Assembly: GCA_013299105.1 (NCBI GenBank)
Contig: JAAFJY010000002.1
Location: 186,001 to 250,000 of the forward strand
Direction of reading: 5' to 3'
Source: Chitinophagales bacterium
GTDB taxonomy: Bacteria > Bacteroidota > Bacteroidia > Chitinophagales > Saprospiraceae
DNA length: 64,000 nt
Shown here: positions 17,971 through 27,392 of the stretch, piece by piece
Position numbering within the stretch: the first letter of the stretch is position 1
How the letters are laid out: each line of letters opens with the position of its first letter
Notes under the pieces: generated by a model
The model's input: the letters and a program-made list of their open reading frames with translations, nothing else
Databases searched by the model: none
Told to the model about the DNA's origin: nothing
Made by a program: the position numbers and the translations under genes

Positions 17971-19632
17971 ATGAATCAACTACAAATACTCGACTACGCT
18001 GCAATTTTGTTGTACATGGTAATGGTATCCGGAATTGGCCTTTACCTGGGCCGCTATGTCAAAAACATCAACGATTATTTCAAAGGTGGGAACTCCGTTT
18101 CCTGGGTGGCCAATGGCATCAGCAATTTTATGACCATGTTCAGCACCTCGATCTTTGTGGCGTATGCGGGCATTGCCTACACCCACGGACTAGTGGCCCT
18201 TTCGGTGATTTGGTGTTCGGTTCCTCCCTCCATATTTGCAGCGATGGTGCTGGCTAAACGCTGGCAACGCGCCGGAATCATAAGCCCCGTTGAGTTCTTG
18301 GAAACGCGATTCAATGCGCCCGTCCGACAGATCCTCTCCTGGGGCGGAGTTGGGTTTAAAGTGCTGGATGAAATGATCAAATTGTATGCCTTGGGGCTTT
18401 TCGTAGCCACGGCTACACAAATCCCTCTGGAAACCGCAATTCTTACCTGTGGTGTTGTGGTGGTGGTTTATACCGTTGCAGGGGGCTTGTGGGCTGTAGT
18501 GGTTACGGATGTAGTACAATTCATCATTTTGGGTTTGGCGACCATCATTTTATTGCCCTTGTCGTTGCACGCAGCAGGCGGTATTTCCAATATGCAAGCG
18601 CACTTACCGGAACACATGACTTTTACCAATGGCCCCAAAGGGCAACCTGTTTACCTGGTGGTGTATTACGTCATGGTGTTGATCAAGTACTGCGGAAACT
18701 GGGCATTCATGCAGCGCTTTTACAGCGCCGAAACCGAAGCTGATGCCCGCAAAACAGGTTGGTTGTCGGCGTCTTTATTCCTTTTGTTTCCAATTGTTTT
18801 TTTGTTGCCAGCCATCGCTGCACGGGTTATTATTCCTGACTTGAAAGACCCCGAAATGGCCTACGTCAGTGTGTGCATGAAGTTACTTCCGCAAGGTCTG
18901 ATGGGCTTGATGATTTCAGCCATGTTTGCGGCCACAATGTCCACGCTGAGTGCCGAGTATAACGTTACCGCTAGTGTCATTACCAGCGATATTTACCAAC
19001 GCTTATTTAAGCCCCGTGCTACTTCAAAAGAGCTACTTTGGGTAGGTCGCTTGTCCAGCATTGGTTTAGGTTTGATGGTGACTATCGGGGCATTGTTTGT
19101 TGGTGGATTTGGTGGAGCTTTTGAAGCCAATAAGTTATTCACGGGGTTGTTTGCTATTCCAATGGTCATTCCATTGGTTTTTGGTGTCCTGATGCACAGA
19201 CCGAATCCTACAGGAGCCATAGGTGCTGTGGTTGGCGGTGTAGTAGTCGGCCTGGTCTTGAATAGCTATTCCGGGCTAAAATGGGAAGTTGCCACCCTCA
19301 TCGAAATCCTGGTTTGTTTTATCATTTTTTGGGGCTCCGGCTTTTTGACAAACCGAGACCTAAGTTATCATGAGCGGGTCAAAGCCTTTTTTGCTAAATT
19401 AGAACGACCAAGTGTAGTCGTGAAAACAAGCACAGAAAACGATATGCATCCGATCCTCCAACGGCTGTACGCCATTGCACTGGCCAGTACGGGCGTACTG
19501 TTTGTCATTCTAGGGATGCCCTCGGTAGCAGTGTACAGTGGAAAAATGGCGATAACAGTTGGGGTAATTTGTTTGCTCACCGCGATTTTTTTGTTCAGGT
19601 TTAGAAAAAAACAAAAAGCACTAATGCTCTAA
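17971..19632 (+). CDS. Sodium/solute symporter (SSS family), sugar or uronate uptake
   Basis: Inner-membrane sodium-coupled transporter of 553 residues with about 14 hydrophobic segments. Family features are the N-terminal YFKGGNSVSWVANGISNFMTMFST segment region, the TVAGGLWAVVVTDVVQFIIL block typical of SSS/SGLT proteins, and SAMFAATMSTLSAEYNV in the later core. It follows the two glycosidases by 9 bp and is followed by a family 1 repeat, so it probably brings monosaccharides or unsaturated oligosaccharides into the cytoplasm. The specific substrate is unknown. Confidence 0.9.
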   Translation: MNQLQILDYAAILLYMVMVSGIGLYLGRYVKNINDYFKGGNSVSWVANGISNFMTMFSTSIFVAYAGIAYTHGLVALSVIWCSVPPSIFAAMVLAKRWQRAGIISPVEFLETRFNAPVRQILSWGGVGFKVLDEMIKLYALGLFVATATQIPLETAILTCGVVVVVYTVAGGLWAVVVTDVVQFIILGLATIILLPLSLHAAGGISNMQAHLPEHMTFTNGPKGQPVYLVVYYVMVLIKYCGNWAFMQRFYSAETEADARKTGWLSASLFLLFPIVFLLPAIAARVIIPDLKDPEMAYVSVCMKLLPQGLMGLMISAMFAATMSTLSAEYNVTASVITSDIYQRLFKPRATSKELLWVGRLSSIGLGLMVTIGALFVGGFGGAFEANKLFTGLFAIPMVIPLVFGVLMHRPNPTGAIGAVVGGVVVGLVLNSYSGLKWEVATLIEILVCFIIFWGSGFLTNRDLSYHERVKAFFAKLERPSVVVKTSTENDMHPILQRLYAIALASTGVLFVILGMPSVAVYSGKMAITVGVICLLTAIFLFRFRKKQKALML

Positions 19633-19634
19633 TG

Positions 19635-19758
19635 GAGCGTAAAAAAATAAGGTAATCGGATTTGGGTATAGTGAAAAAAATAAGCAACTGACTGAAAGAA
19701 GGTTGAGTTCTTTTTTTTGCTAAACCTCAAAAGCAAATTTGTTCACCTTTTTTAGCTC
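19635..19758 (+). repeat. Imperfect-palindrome repeat, family 1, copy 2
   Basis: A 124-bp copy bounded by GAGC and GCTC and starting two bases after the symporter stop codon. The left half AAATAAGGTAATCGGATTTGGG pairs imperfectly with the right half, with the apex around CAACTGACTGAAAGAAGGTTG. It lies between the symporter and the next SDR gene, so the genes either share a transcript through the hairpin or the element ends the first transcript. Confidence 0.85.
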
Positions 19759-19778
19759 AAATACAAAAATAAAATCAA

Positions 19779-20477
19779 ATGTCATATTTAGAAAACAAGG
19801 TAGTTTTCATCACTGGTGCCTCTGGAGGAATTGGGAAAGCTACTGCACTAATGTTGCTGGGATCTGGCGCGAAAGTGTTTGATTTTAGCCGCACCCACCA
19901 ATTGAGTGACGAAGTGTCTCACGAAAACCTACGTTCATTTAAGGGTGATGTCAGTGTTGAAGCAGAGGTTCGGGCGGGCTTTGCTGCCTGTATTGACACT
20001 TTCGGCACGGTAGATGTTTTGCTGAACAATGCAGGTCTAGGGCTACTATCCACCGATTTGGCAGAAACCAATCTCGACACTTTTGAACAAATGATGAACG
20101 TCAATGTACGTGGCGTATTTCTGTGTAATCGGGAGGCTTTGAAAATCATGAAACCTAAACAGGCAGGGCATATCATCACCGTGATCTCCATGGCGGGACA
20201 ACGTACCAATCCCAATGCCCCCATTTATTGTGCTTCCAAATTTGGTGCCCGGGGACTCAATAGCGGCCTAGCTGATCAAGCTTTAAAACTTGGTATCAAA
20301 GTAACGGACATCAACCCTGGTCCTACTGATAGCAATTATTGGGGTGATCGACAGGTGCCCCGCGAAAAATTTTTGAAAGTAGAGGATGTAGCGCGGGTCA
20401 TCGTGTTTGTGCTTAACCAACCCGAATACATGCTGATTCGGGAGGTTAATTTTGACAACATGAAATTTTTAGCATAA
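19779..20477 (+). CDS. Short-chain dehydrogenase/reductase (SDR)
   Basis: NAD(P)-dependent oxidoreductase of the classical SDR fold, 232 residues. Seen directly are the cofactor loop TGASGGIGKA, the structural NNAG motif, the catalytic serine in ISMAG, and the YCASK motif containing the catalytic Tyr and Lys. No signal peptide, so cytoplasmic. Its stop codon overlaps the start of the next gene by one base, so it is translationally coupled to the RraA-like protein. It probably reduces or oxidises a keto-sugar acid released by the locus; the substrate is unassigned. Confidence 0.9.
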   Translation: MSYLENKVVFITGASGGIGKATALMLLGSGAKVFDFSRTHQLSDEVSHENLRSFKGDVSVEAEVRAGFAACIDTFGTVDVLLNNAGLGLLSTDLAETNLDTFEQMMNVNVRGVFLCNREALKIMKPKQAGHIITVISMAGQRTNPNAPIYCASKFGARGLNSGLADQALKLGIKVTDINPGPTDSNYWGDRQVPREKFLKVEDVARVIVFVLNQPEYMLIREVNFDNMKFLA

Positions 20478-21166
20478 TGAATCAGAACGGAAAAACTGCA
20501 CTTTCTCCTTTCCCAATTCCGGTTGCGGAAATGCGGAAACGTTACCTGAAACTATACACTGGTGCGGTAAACGATGTGCTGAGGTTCAATTATCAAATGC
20601 ATGCCACCAGTTTACCTGCTACTTTTACTCCTTTGCGGGAAGAAATGAAGCTGGTCGGATTGGCCTTTACCGTCAAAGGTGGCCCCGATATTACTACTGA
20701 GGGTGAATTTGAAATGCGCGCCGAAATGCTCGAAGCCTTGCATGAGGACGCGGTAGTGGTATGGGATTGTACCGGAGATACCATTACCTCACAATGGGGC
20801 GAGGTAATGACCATGGCTGCTATGAAAATTGGCTGCCGAGGTGCTGTCATCAATGGCATAAGAGATACCCAGGCCATTTTAGATCAAGGGTTTCCCGTGT
20901 TTCACAAATACAAAGCCAATACCGGGATGCTTGGGCGTTTTCGCCTGTACCATTACCAAAGGCCCGTGCTTATGGGTGAAGTCATTGTTAAACCTGGCGA
21001 CTGGGTTTTTGGTGACATCGACGGGGTGATTTCGATTCCACAGGGAATTGCCTATGATGTGTTGATTGCCGCTGAAAAACTTTTGGTGAAAGAAGACGAC
21101 ATCCGCGGAATGGTAGAGAGTGGGATGACTCCAACTGAGGTAGTCAAAAACGGGGGGTATTTCTAA
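20477..21166 (+). CDS. RraA-like family protein (possible keto-acid aldolase/decarboxylase)
   Basis: A 229-residue cytoplasmic protein of the RraA/menaquinone-methyltransferase-like fold, which despite its names includes metal-dependent aldolases acting on 4-hydroxy-2-oxo acids. The conserved block WGEVMTMAAMKIGCRGAVINGIRD contains the expected glycine stretch and the Arg-Asp pair that binds substrate and metal. VKPGDWVFGDIDGVISIP is the second conserved block. Its start overlaps the SDR stop. In a sugar-acid catabolic locus an aldolase splitting a 2-keto-3-deoxy acid is a sensible guess but unproven. Confidence 0.8.
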   Translation: MNQNGKTALSPFPIPVAEMRKRYLKLYTGAVNDVLRFNYQMHATSLPATFTPLREEMKLVGLAFTVKGGPDITTEGEFEMRAEMLEALHEDAVVVWDCTGDTITSQWGEVMTMAAMKIGCRGAVINGIRDTQAILDQGFPVFHKYKANTGMLGRFRLYHYQRPVLMGEVIVKPGDWVFGDIDGVISIPQGIAYDVLIAAEKLLVKEDDIRGMVESGMTPTEVVKNGGYF

Positions 21167-21176
21167 ATGTTTCAAG

Positions 21177-23270
21177 ATGCCAATATTTCTCAGCGATAGC
21201 GAAAAAGCCATCATCCTTAGCGAACGCAACAACCGTAATTCCTTGGTATTGATTTTTTTCAATGCGCTACAAAGCCGGGTGTACGAGCGAGTGAATTGGG
21301 GAGATTTGTTGGGTCCCAATGCAACCACAATTTGGTGGCATTCCGCCGCTGAATACCTTTCCGACGCCGCAATGAGCTATGCCTTGCAACCTGCTCCAGA
21401 ATTGGCCCGTTGGATCAACACTGTTGCACTCGAAATTGTCCGCAAACCTGCTTATGATTGGGTCGGCCCCGAGTTTCGGGATCACAGCGAACCTTTGACT
21501 GGACACCTCGAAACCGCCCACCTTTGTTGGGGGCTATCCGCTGTGTACGATTTAGCAAACGCGGCCTTTACAAGTACTGAATTACAAGAAATCCGCAGCG
21601 CCTTGCAGGAAAAAGGACTTACCCTTTGTCGGCGCTGGCTGAACAAAAATCACCATTTGGCCAATTGGAGAAGCATCTTGGCCAGTGGGGCAATCGTTGC
21701 CAGCGTTGTTTTGGAGGATGAAGCTACGCTCACTGAGCTATTGCCCGAACTTGAGCTTTGCTCGCAAGCCCTGCAAGCTGATGGTTCATACGGCGAGTCT
21801 CTTCAATACGGCAATTATCTAGGTCTGGCCTTGACCTTTGCCCATGAAGCCGTATTGCGGGGATTTCCCCAGCTATTTGATGCGGCCTTGACCAATGATA
21901 TCAGCAAATGTATTCCCTGGTTTGCGACCAGCATGTTTTACCAAAAGCCCTTACCTGGTTGGGGAGAAGAGCCTCGCGCCAGAGCGGCAAATTTTAATGA
22001 CAGCGCTGCCATTTTCCGACCCTCTGGCGATCTGTTGTTGTACGTTGCTGCGCGCAGTGGGGTAGATATTGAGCAGGGCTTGGCCCGGTGGCTTTTTGAA
22101 CAATACTATGTCTCCTCTCCCACTCAGGGTCCGCACGATTTGGCCACCTTGGGGATGCGAAACGACTGGGGCTTTTTGACACTGCCCTTACTCTGTTATC
22201 CTGTCAAAAGTACATCTCCCGAACAGGCCCGTATGCCCCTATCTAATTCCTTCACCAATGGCAATGCCTTCATTCGGGATGCCTGGAATGGAAAAACCAT
22301 CGTTGCCATCAATGGCGGCAGCGAAGCACTCAATGGCCTAGGGCATTTGCACGGTGATTTGAACAGTTTTATATTGGTACACCAGCAAGATCGTTTGTTG
22401 GCCGACCCTGGACATAGCTGCTACCGCAACCTGATTCATGGCCTGGAAAGTAGCTCCCAAACCCACAATACCTGCACCTTTTTGATTGAAAAAGAAGCCC
22501 TTGGTTTGCAGGAAGATTTGGCCAAAGCAGCTTTGTTGGAGCAAAAAAGTGTATTCCCCCGCCGGGTAATCCGCAATGGTCAAGCTGGTGAACCCATCCT
22601 CAGGGGCGACCGGCGTTTGATTTGTGCCCAAGATGAGGTAGTATCGGTGGTAGGGGCAGAAGTCGGAAAAGCTTATGGTAATCCAATCGAAACTTTTTCT
22701 CGCTTTTGGATACTGGCGGGCAGTCATGTTTTGTTCGTGATTGACCACATTACCGCCCAGCAACCCGTAACCACCCTTTGGAATTGGGTGATCAATAACC
22801 GGGATGGTCAAACGCAGTGGCTAAAAGAACAAAACACCTTGACCATAAAACGCCCCCGAGCAGGCATGAAACTTTTTCAGGGCGGAAAAGGCACTTGGTC
22901 TTATCCAGTATATTGTTTTTTGCACGATGCTTACCACCCAGAGCCCAATCAACTGGGCGAAGGCCGCTCAGGAACAGGCTTATTGTTTCGATTTACGGAA
23001 AAAGAAGGCCAAGGGGCACGGACCGTGGTACACACTTTCGCCTTGGATGAACCAGGTCAACTGGATCAATGGCAATTGGAAGCCGATGCCAATAACTACA
23101 CCCTCAAAAGTGATACGCGCAAGTGGACTTTGCAGTTGCATGATGAGCAGGCAGGGGCTTTTTCGATCGTGTCGGGGCATGGGCGGCAGTGGGATATTGT
23201 GTTGAAAGGCACTCACTATGAGTTACAAAAAAACAAACATGACAGCACAAGAAAAAAACACGCCTTCTGA
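21177..23270 (+). CDS. Heparinase II/III-fold protein, probably cytoplasmic oligosaccharide lyase
   Basis: A 697-residue protein with an N-terminal alpha/alpha toroid and a C-terminal beta-sandwich of the heparinase II/III type. Supporting blocks are NHHLANWRSI in the toroid and HLHGDLNSFILVHQQDRLLADPG, then SCYRN, in the sandwich; the latter carries the usual H..D..F...G...DPG pattern. There is no signal peptide, unlike secreted heparinases, so it may act on imported oligosaccharides, as cytoplasmic oligo-alginate lyases do. It begins 10 bp after the RraA-like gene and its 3' end overlaps the next ORF. Confidence 0.8.
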   Translation: MPIFLSDSEKAIILSERNNRNSLVLIFFNALQSRVYERVNWGDLLGPNATTIWWHSAAEYLSDAAMSYALQPAPELARWINTVALEIVRKPAYDWVGPEFRDHSEPLTGHLETAHLCWGLSAVYDLANAAFTSTELQEIRSALQEKGLTLCRRWLNKNHHLANWRSILASGAIVASVVLEDEATLTELLPELELCSQALQADGSYGESLQYGNYLGLALTFAHEAVLRGFPQLFDAALTNDISKCIPWFATSMFYQKPLPGWGEEPRARAANFNDSAAIFRPSGDLLLYVAARSGVDIEQGLARWLFEQYYVSSPTQGPHDLATLGMRNDWGFLTLPLLCYPVKSTSPEQARMPLSNSFTNGNAFIRDAWNGKTIVAINGGSEALNGLGHLHGDLNSFILVHQQDRLLADPGHSCYRNLIHGLESSSQTHNTCTFLIEKEALGLQEDLAKAALLEQKSVFPRRVIRNGQAGEPILRGDRRLICAQDEVVSVVGAEVGKAYGNPIETFSRFWILAGSHVLFVIDHITAQQPVTTLWNWVINNRDGQTQWLKEQNTLTIKRPRAGMKLFQGGKGTWSYPVYCFLHDAYHPEPNQLGEGRSGTGLLFRFTEKEGQGARTVVHTFALDEPGQLDQWQLEADANNYTLKSDTRKWTLQLHDEQAGAFSIVSGHGRQWDIVLKGTHYELQKNKHDSTRKKHAF

Positions 23271-23655
23271 ACTTGGCATCCTCGGCATTGACCACCCTGC
23301 TGTGGCCGCCAACGACGTTGAAAAACTAAGCGACTGGTACTGCACGGTACTAGGCTACGAGCCCTGGTTTCAGCACCCCAAACCTGTATGGATGCTCAAA
23401 GCACCTGACGGGACCTTACTCGAGATCATGCCCAAAGATGACTCATCGCGCCCTTCCCGAACCACTTGGACCCCAGGCTGGTCACACCTGGCCTTGCGGG
23501 TACAAGACATTGAAACCGCCATTGTTTACCTGGATCAGTGTGAAGTAAAATGGGGTGGAGAACTTTCACCCGCTATTGGTGGTGGGCGAGTTAGAAATTT
23601 CTTTGACCCGGAAGGCAACCTCCTGCAAATTTTAGAACGCCCACGGTACCAGTAG
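23239..23655 (+). CDS. VOC-family protein, first of a pair
   Basis: Small metal-dependent enzyme of the glyoxalase/dioxygenase fold with two beta-alpha-beta-beta-beta modules. Seen are GIDHPAVA with the first histidine ligand, LLEIMP, WSHLALRV, and NFFDPEGNLLQILERP. It overlaps the end of the lyase gene by 32 bp; an in-frame ATG at 23218 would make it 7 residues longer. A close paralogue follows 63 bp downstream. VOC proteins have many activities. In this locus an isomerase or ring-opening role on an unsaturated sugar acid is possible but not shown. Confidence 0.8.
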   Translation: MTAQEKNTPSELGILGIDHPAVAANDVEKLSDWYCTVLGYEPWFQHPKPVWMLKAPDGTLLEIMPKDDSSRPSRTTWTPGWSHLALRVQDIETAIVYLDQCEVKWGGELSPAIGGGRVRNFFDPEGNLLQILERPRYQ

Positions 23656-23718
23656 TGGCACCCGCAAGGTTTAACACACCATGCAGCGGGGAATGTCATG
23701 CCAAACTAACGTAACTAA

Positions 23719-24108
23719 ATGAATATGCACCCATTCAAAATCAACGGAATCGATCACCCAGCAGTTGCTGCGGAAAATGTAGAAACATTGGCAAGCTGGT
23801 ACTGCGAGGTATTGGGCTATGAACATTTGTTTCACGACCCCCGACCCATTTGGTTGCTCAAAGCCCCCGACGGGACCATCCTCGAAATTTTACCCATTGA
23901 TGGCAACCCAAGGCCAGTGCGCACCAACCTCACTCCGGGTTGGTCTCACCTGGCTTTCAAGGTCAACGACATTGAAGCCGCCATCCAGCACCTGGATGCT
24001 CACAACATCATCTGGTCGAGTCCACTTTCTCCGGCTACTGGAGGAGGAAAAGTGCGCACTTTTTTTGACCCCGAAGGCAATGTCTTGCAGCTAGTGGAAC
24101 GACCCTAA
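23719..24108 (+). CDS. VOC-family protein, second of a pair
   Basis: A 129-residue paralogue of the preceding protein, with colinear blocks GIDHPAVAAENVETLASWYC, WLLKAPDGTILEILP, GWSHLAFKV and FFDPEGNVLQLVERP. The pair is a tandem duplication within the catabolic gene run, and both copies keep the metal-ligand positions. VOC domains usually act as dimers of modules, so the two could form a heterodimer; that is inference. Alternative start at 23725. Confidence 0.8.
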   Translation: MNMHPFKINGIDHPAVAAENVETLASWYCEVLGYEHLFHDPRPIWLLKAPDGTILEILPIDGNPRPVRTNLTPGWSHLAFKVNDIEAAIQHLDAHNIIWSSPLSPATGGGKVRTFFDPEGNVLQLVERP

Positions 24109-24151
24109 ATCATTTGTACAAAAACGTACTGAAGCGTACAAAACATAAATC

Positions 24152-25165
24152 ATGGATGCACTTTTTTACGAAGGAAACCACTCCTTCCACATCAAGGCTA
24201 TTGAAAAACCACCCTTGCAAGCTGGCGACGTCCGCCTAAAAGTGGCTTATGTAGGCATATGTGGCACCGATGTACACATTTACCACGGCAAAATGGACGC
24301 TCGGGTAAAGCCGCCCCAAGTGATCGGACACGAGGTTTCCGGCGTGATCGATGCCATTGGCGAAGGAGTAGAAGGTTGGGCCCTTGGAGATAAAGTCACC
24401 GTACGCCCCCTTAATCCAGGTGCTGAGGTGCCCGCAGACAATGGTTATCGTCACATTGGTCAGCACCTCAAATTCATTGGCATTGACTCGGCTGGGGGCA
24501 TGCAACAATTCTGGAATGTGCCCGCTTTTACCTTGCACCGCTTGCCTGAAAATTTATCACTTACGCTTGGTGCATTGATCGAGCCCTTGGCCGTCGCCTG
24601 TCATGATGTGCGTTTGGGAGAACTGAAAGCAGGAGAACACGCCGTAGTCATTGGTGGAGGGCCTATTGGGCTGTTGATCGCATTGGTAGCACGGCAAAAG
24701 GGGGCTAAGGTCTTGGTATCCGAGGTCAATCCAAACCGCATTGCCTTCATCCAGTCTCTGGGCATCCAAACCGTGAATCCACTTGAACAAGAACTGGTGC
24801 AGGCAGTGGATGCTTTCAGCGGAGGAGCCATGGCCGACGTGGTGTTTGAGGTGTCAGGTGTACAAGCCGGGGTTACAGCGATGACACAAATTCCCAGGGT
24901 GCGGGGGCGAATCGTAATGGTGGCTATCCATTCCGAACCCAAAGCTGTGGACCTTTTTCGCTTTTTCTGGCGTGAAATCAAACTCATTGGAGCAAGGGTT
25001 TATGAGCCGATAGACTTTGACGAAGCCATTGCACTGGCTGCCACTGGAGACTTGCCACTGGACAAAATGATCACCCAAGTTTCTCCCTTGAGTGCAGCTC
25101 AGGAGGTTTTTGAAACCATTGACCAAAACCCAGCAGGGATGAAATATTTGCTGGAATTGGGGTAA
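24152..25165 (+). CDS. Zinc-type alcohol/polyol dehydrogenase lacking the structural zinc lobe
   Basis: A 337-residue medium-chain dehydrogenase. Catalytic-zinc motifs are present (GICGTD with the cysteine ligand, GHEVSG with His-Glu, then IEPLAVACHDV), as is the nucleotide-binding GGGPIGLL. The four-cysteine lobe that normally binds the structural zinc is missing: in its place is RPLNPGAEVPADNG with no cysteines. This differs from the dehydrogenase at 44601, which keeps it. It probably oxidises or reduces a sugar-derived polyol or keto acid. A KduD-like SDR follows 41 bp downstream. Confidence 0.85.
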   Translation: MDALFYEGNHSFHIKAIEKPPLQAGDVRLKVAYVGICGTDVHIYHGKMDARVKPPQVIGHEVSGVIDAIGEGVEGWALGDKVTVRPLNPGAEVPADNGYRHIGQHLKFIGIDSAGGMQQFWNVPAFTLHRLPENLSLTLGALIEPLAVACHDVRLGELKAGEHAVVIGGGPIGLLIALVARQKGAKVLVSEVNPNRIAFIQSLGIQTVNPLEQELVQAVDAFSGGAMADVVFEVSGVQAGVTAMTQIPRVRGRIVMVAIHSEPKAVDLFRFFWREIKLIGARVYEPIDFDEAIALAATGDLPLDKMITQVSPLSAAQEVFETIDQNPAGMKYLLELG

Positions 25166-25206
25166 GAGCCGGAAGGGTATTAATCGAAACTTATCATCGA
25201 AACAAA

Positions 25207-25977
25207 ATGAAAGCTTTAGCACTTTTTGACCTTACTGGAAAAATTGCCCTCGTTACGGGCTGCAAAAGGGGAATTGGCAAAGCCATGGCCATTGCCTTGG
25301 CCGAAGCTGGCGCTGATATCATCGGGGTTTCTGCTTCGCTAGAATTGACAAATAGCGAGGTCGAACGGGAGGTAAGCGCCCTGGGTCGTAATTTTTACGC
25401 TTATCAATGCGATTTTAAACTCCGCAATGACCTGTATGATTTCATCAATAGGGTCAAAGCAGAATGTCCACCCGTCGATATTTTGATCAACAATGCTGGC
25501 AACATCCTCCGCAAGCCCGCTGCCGAGCACCCTGATGAATACTGGGATGAAATTATGGAAATCAACCTGAATGCACCCTTTATTTTGGCGCGGGAATTCG
25601 GAAAAACAATGTTGGAGCGGGGCTACGGAAAAATAATTTTCACAGCCTCACTGCTTACATTTCAAGGGGGCATCACGGTACCTGGATATGCGTCCAGCAA
25701 AGCCGGAATTGGTTCCCTCACCAAAGCACTGGCCAATGAATGGGCGGCTAGAGGGGTAGGGGTCAATGCCATCGCTCCTGGCTACATCGCCACCGACAAT
25801 ACCAGTGCCTTACGTGCCGACGAAACCCGCAATGCTGCGATCCTGAGCCGGATTCCAGCCGGACGCTGGGGGTCAGCAGGTGACTTGAAAGGAGCGACTG
25901 TGTTTTTAGCCTCAGCTGCTTCCGACTATGTACACGGCACTATTTTGACTGTGGATGGGGGGTGGATGGGGCGATAA
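25207..25977 (+). CDS. SDR oxidoreductase, KduD-like
   Basis: A 256-residue classical SDR most like 2-deoxy-D-gluconate 3-dehydrogenase/KduD, the enzyme that reduces the keto-uronate DKII to KDG in pectin and glycosaminoglycan catabolism. Motifs are VTGCKRGIGKA, NNAGN, the catalytic Ser in FTASLL, the YASSK catalytic pair and IAPGYIATDNT. The DLTGKIALVTGCKRGIG start and overall length match KduD. The exact keto-sugar substrate is inferred from the surrounding lyase and uronyl-hydrolase genes. Cytoplasmic. Confidence 0.8.
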   Translation: MKALALFDLTGKIALVTGCKRGIGKAMAIALAEAGADIIGVSASLELTNSEVEREVSALGRNFYAYQCDFKLRNDLYDFINRVKAECPPVDILINNAGNILRKPAAEHPDEYWDEIMEINLNAPFILAREFGKTMLERGYGKIIFTASLLTFQGGITVPGYASSKAGIGSLTKALANEWAARGVGVNAIAPGYIATDNTSALRADETRNAAILSRIPAGRWGSAGDLKGATVFLASAASDYVHGTILTVDGGWMGR

Positions 25978-26058
25978 GTAGTGGGGCAGAATGAGTACTT
26001 ATTTTTTTATCGCCCCTAAGGTTCCATTACCTAAATCATTTACTCAAATCATACACAA

Positions 26059-27327
26059 ATGAATCTGTATAAAATACACTGTTTTTTATTGGCTTTAATT
26101 GGTGTTGGTAAGGTCAATGCTCAATTGTTGGACATCAATGCAAAAATTCCCATTGCTAAAATTAGTACGGGCAAAATTATTCACCGTTTTTTTGATACAT
26201 CACCAATTAGTCCTTCAGGAAAATATTTGGCCTTGTTTCGCTTTCCCTACGAAGACCATTCTCCTCTTCCAGGAGACGCGGGTGATGTAGTTTTAGTGGA
26301 TCTGAAATCAGGAAAAGAGCGCATCGTAGCACAATCACGGGGTTGGGAAATGCAATTGGGTGCACAGGTTCAATGGGGAAAAACTGACAAAGAATTGTAT
26401 TTTAATGATGTAGACACGACCACTTGGAAAGCTCATGCAGTATTGCTCAATCCCTTTACAGGCGCATCCCGTCGCATGGGAGGAACTGTGTTTATGGTTT
26501 CTCCCGATGGTTCTAAACTGGCCAGTCATAATTTGATCAATTCCCGCTACGCTCAGATTGGTTACGGGGTAATTATTCCCAAAGGGCTGACCACCCGAAA
26601 TGTAGGCCCGGTAGCGTCCGATGGAATTTATGTGACGAATACGACGACTGGTGAATGCAAAATGATTGTTTCCATTAGGGAGATATATGAAAGAGCAGTA
26701 CCTACTATTGCCATCCCCAACCCCGAAAACTTTCATTATTATTGTTTTCAAGTAAAGTGGAATCCGCAAGGAACTCGCCTACTGACTACCCTACAATGGA
26801 CACCCGTAACTGGCGGACCACGCCGCCGAGCAGTCATTACCATGAATACCGATGGATCTATGTTACGCACTGCCATCAGCCCAGAGCAATGGGGCAAAGG
26901 AGGACACCACATCAATTGGATGCCAGATGGGGAACATCTTTCAATGAACTTAGAAGTAGACGAAAAACCCGGCTTAGAACTCATTACGACTAAGTATGAT
27001 GGAACACACCTAGAGGTTGCCTTTTCGCCTGGCTCTGGGCACCCCTCTTTTCATCCGAAGGGGCTACCTTTTATTGTAACCGATGCCTATCCTGGTGAAA
27101 TGGTCACTACTGGCGACGGAACTGTACCCATTCGTTTATTGAATACCAAGACCGGACTTGAACAAAAAATCACCAGCATTTTTCTTTCAAAAACCGAAGG
27201 GGAATTTCGCATTGACGCACATCCTGCCTGGGATCCTAGTGGCCGATATGTGGTCTTCAATGGACTTACGGACAATACTCGCTGTGTGTTTATCGCTGAC
27301 TTAAAAAACGTGCTTCGACAAAAGTAA
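26059..27327 (+). CDS. Secreted beta-propeller protein, oligogalacturonate lyase-like (PL22-like)
   Basis: A 422-residue protein with an N-terminal signal peptide (cut after VNAQ, about residue 22) and repeated propeller blades of the PD40/TolB type (SPSGKYLALF, SPDGSKLASH, WMPDGEHLSM, HPAWDPSGRYVVFNG). Histidines in GGHHINWMPDG, SGHPSFHPKG and DAHPAWDP are placed like the metal-binding histidines of PL22 oligogalacturonate lyases. That would make it a lyase for short uronate oligomers, but a structural propeller role cannot be excluded. It lies between the KduD-like SDR and a GH38-like gene. Confidence 0.65.
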   Translation: MNLYKIHCFLLALIGVGKVNAQLLDINAKIPIAKISTGKIIHRFFDTSPISPSGKYLALFRFPYEDHSPLPGDAGDVVLVDLKSGKERIVAQSRGWEMQLGAQVQWGKTDKELYFNDVDTTTWKAHAVLLNPFTGASRRMGGTVFMVSPDGSKLASHNLINSRYAQIGYGVIIPKGLTTRNVGPVASDGIYVTNTTTGECKMIVSIREIYERAVPTIAIPNPENFHYYCFQVKWNPQGTRLLTTLQWTPVTGGPRRRAVITMNTDGSMLRTAISPEQWGKGGHHINWMPDGEHLSMNLEVDEKPGLELITTKYDGTHLEVAFSPGSGHPSFHPKGLPFIVTDAYPGEMVTTGDGTVPIRLLNTKTGLEQKITSIFLSKTEGEFRIDAHPAWDPSGRYVVFNGLTDNTRCVFIADLKNVLRQK

Positions 27328-27392
27328 CCCAATAAAATTAGCATCACGGGTCAGTTTTGCCTCCACTTGGGGAAAAAAATCAATGAAATATC

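Noticed and set aside
24121-24150. GTACAAAACATAAA shared with about 6958-6971
   Set aside because: A 14-base AT-rich match with no extended similarity, so probably chance.
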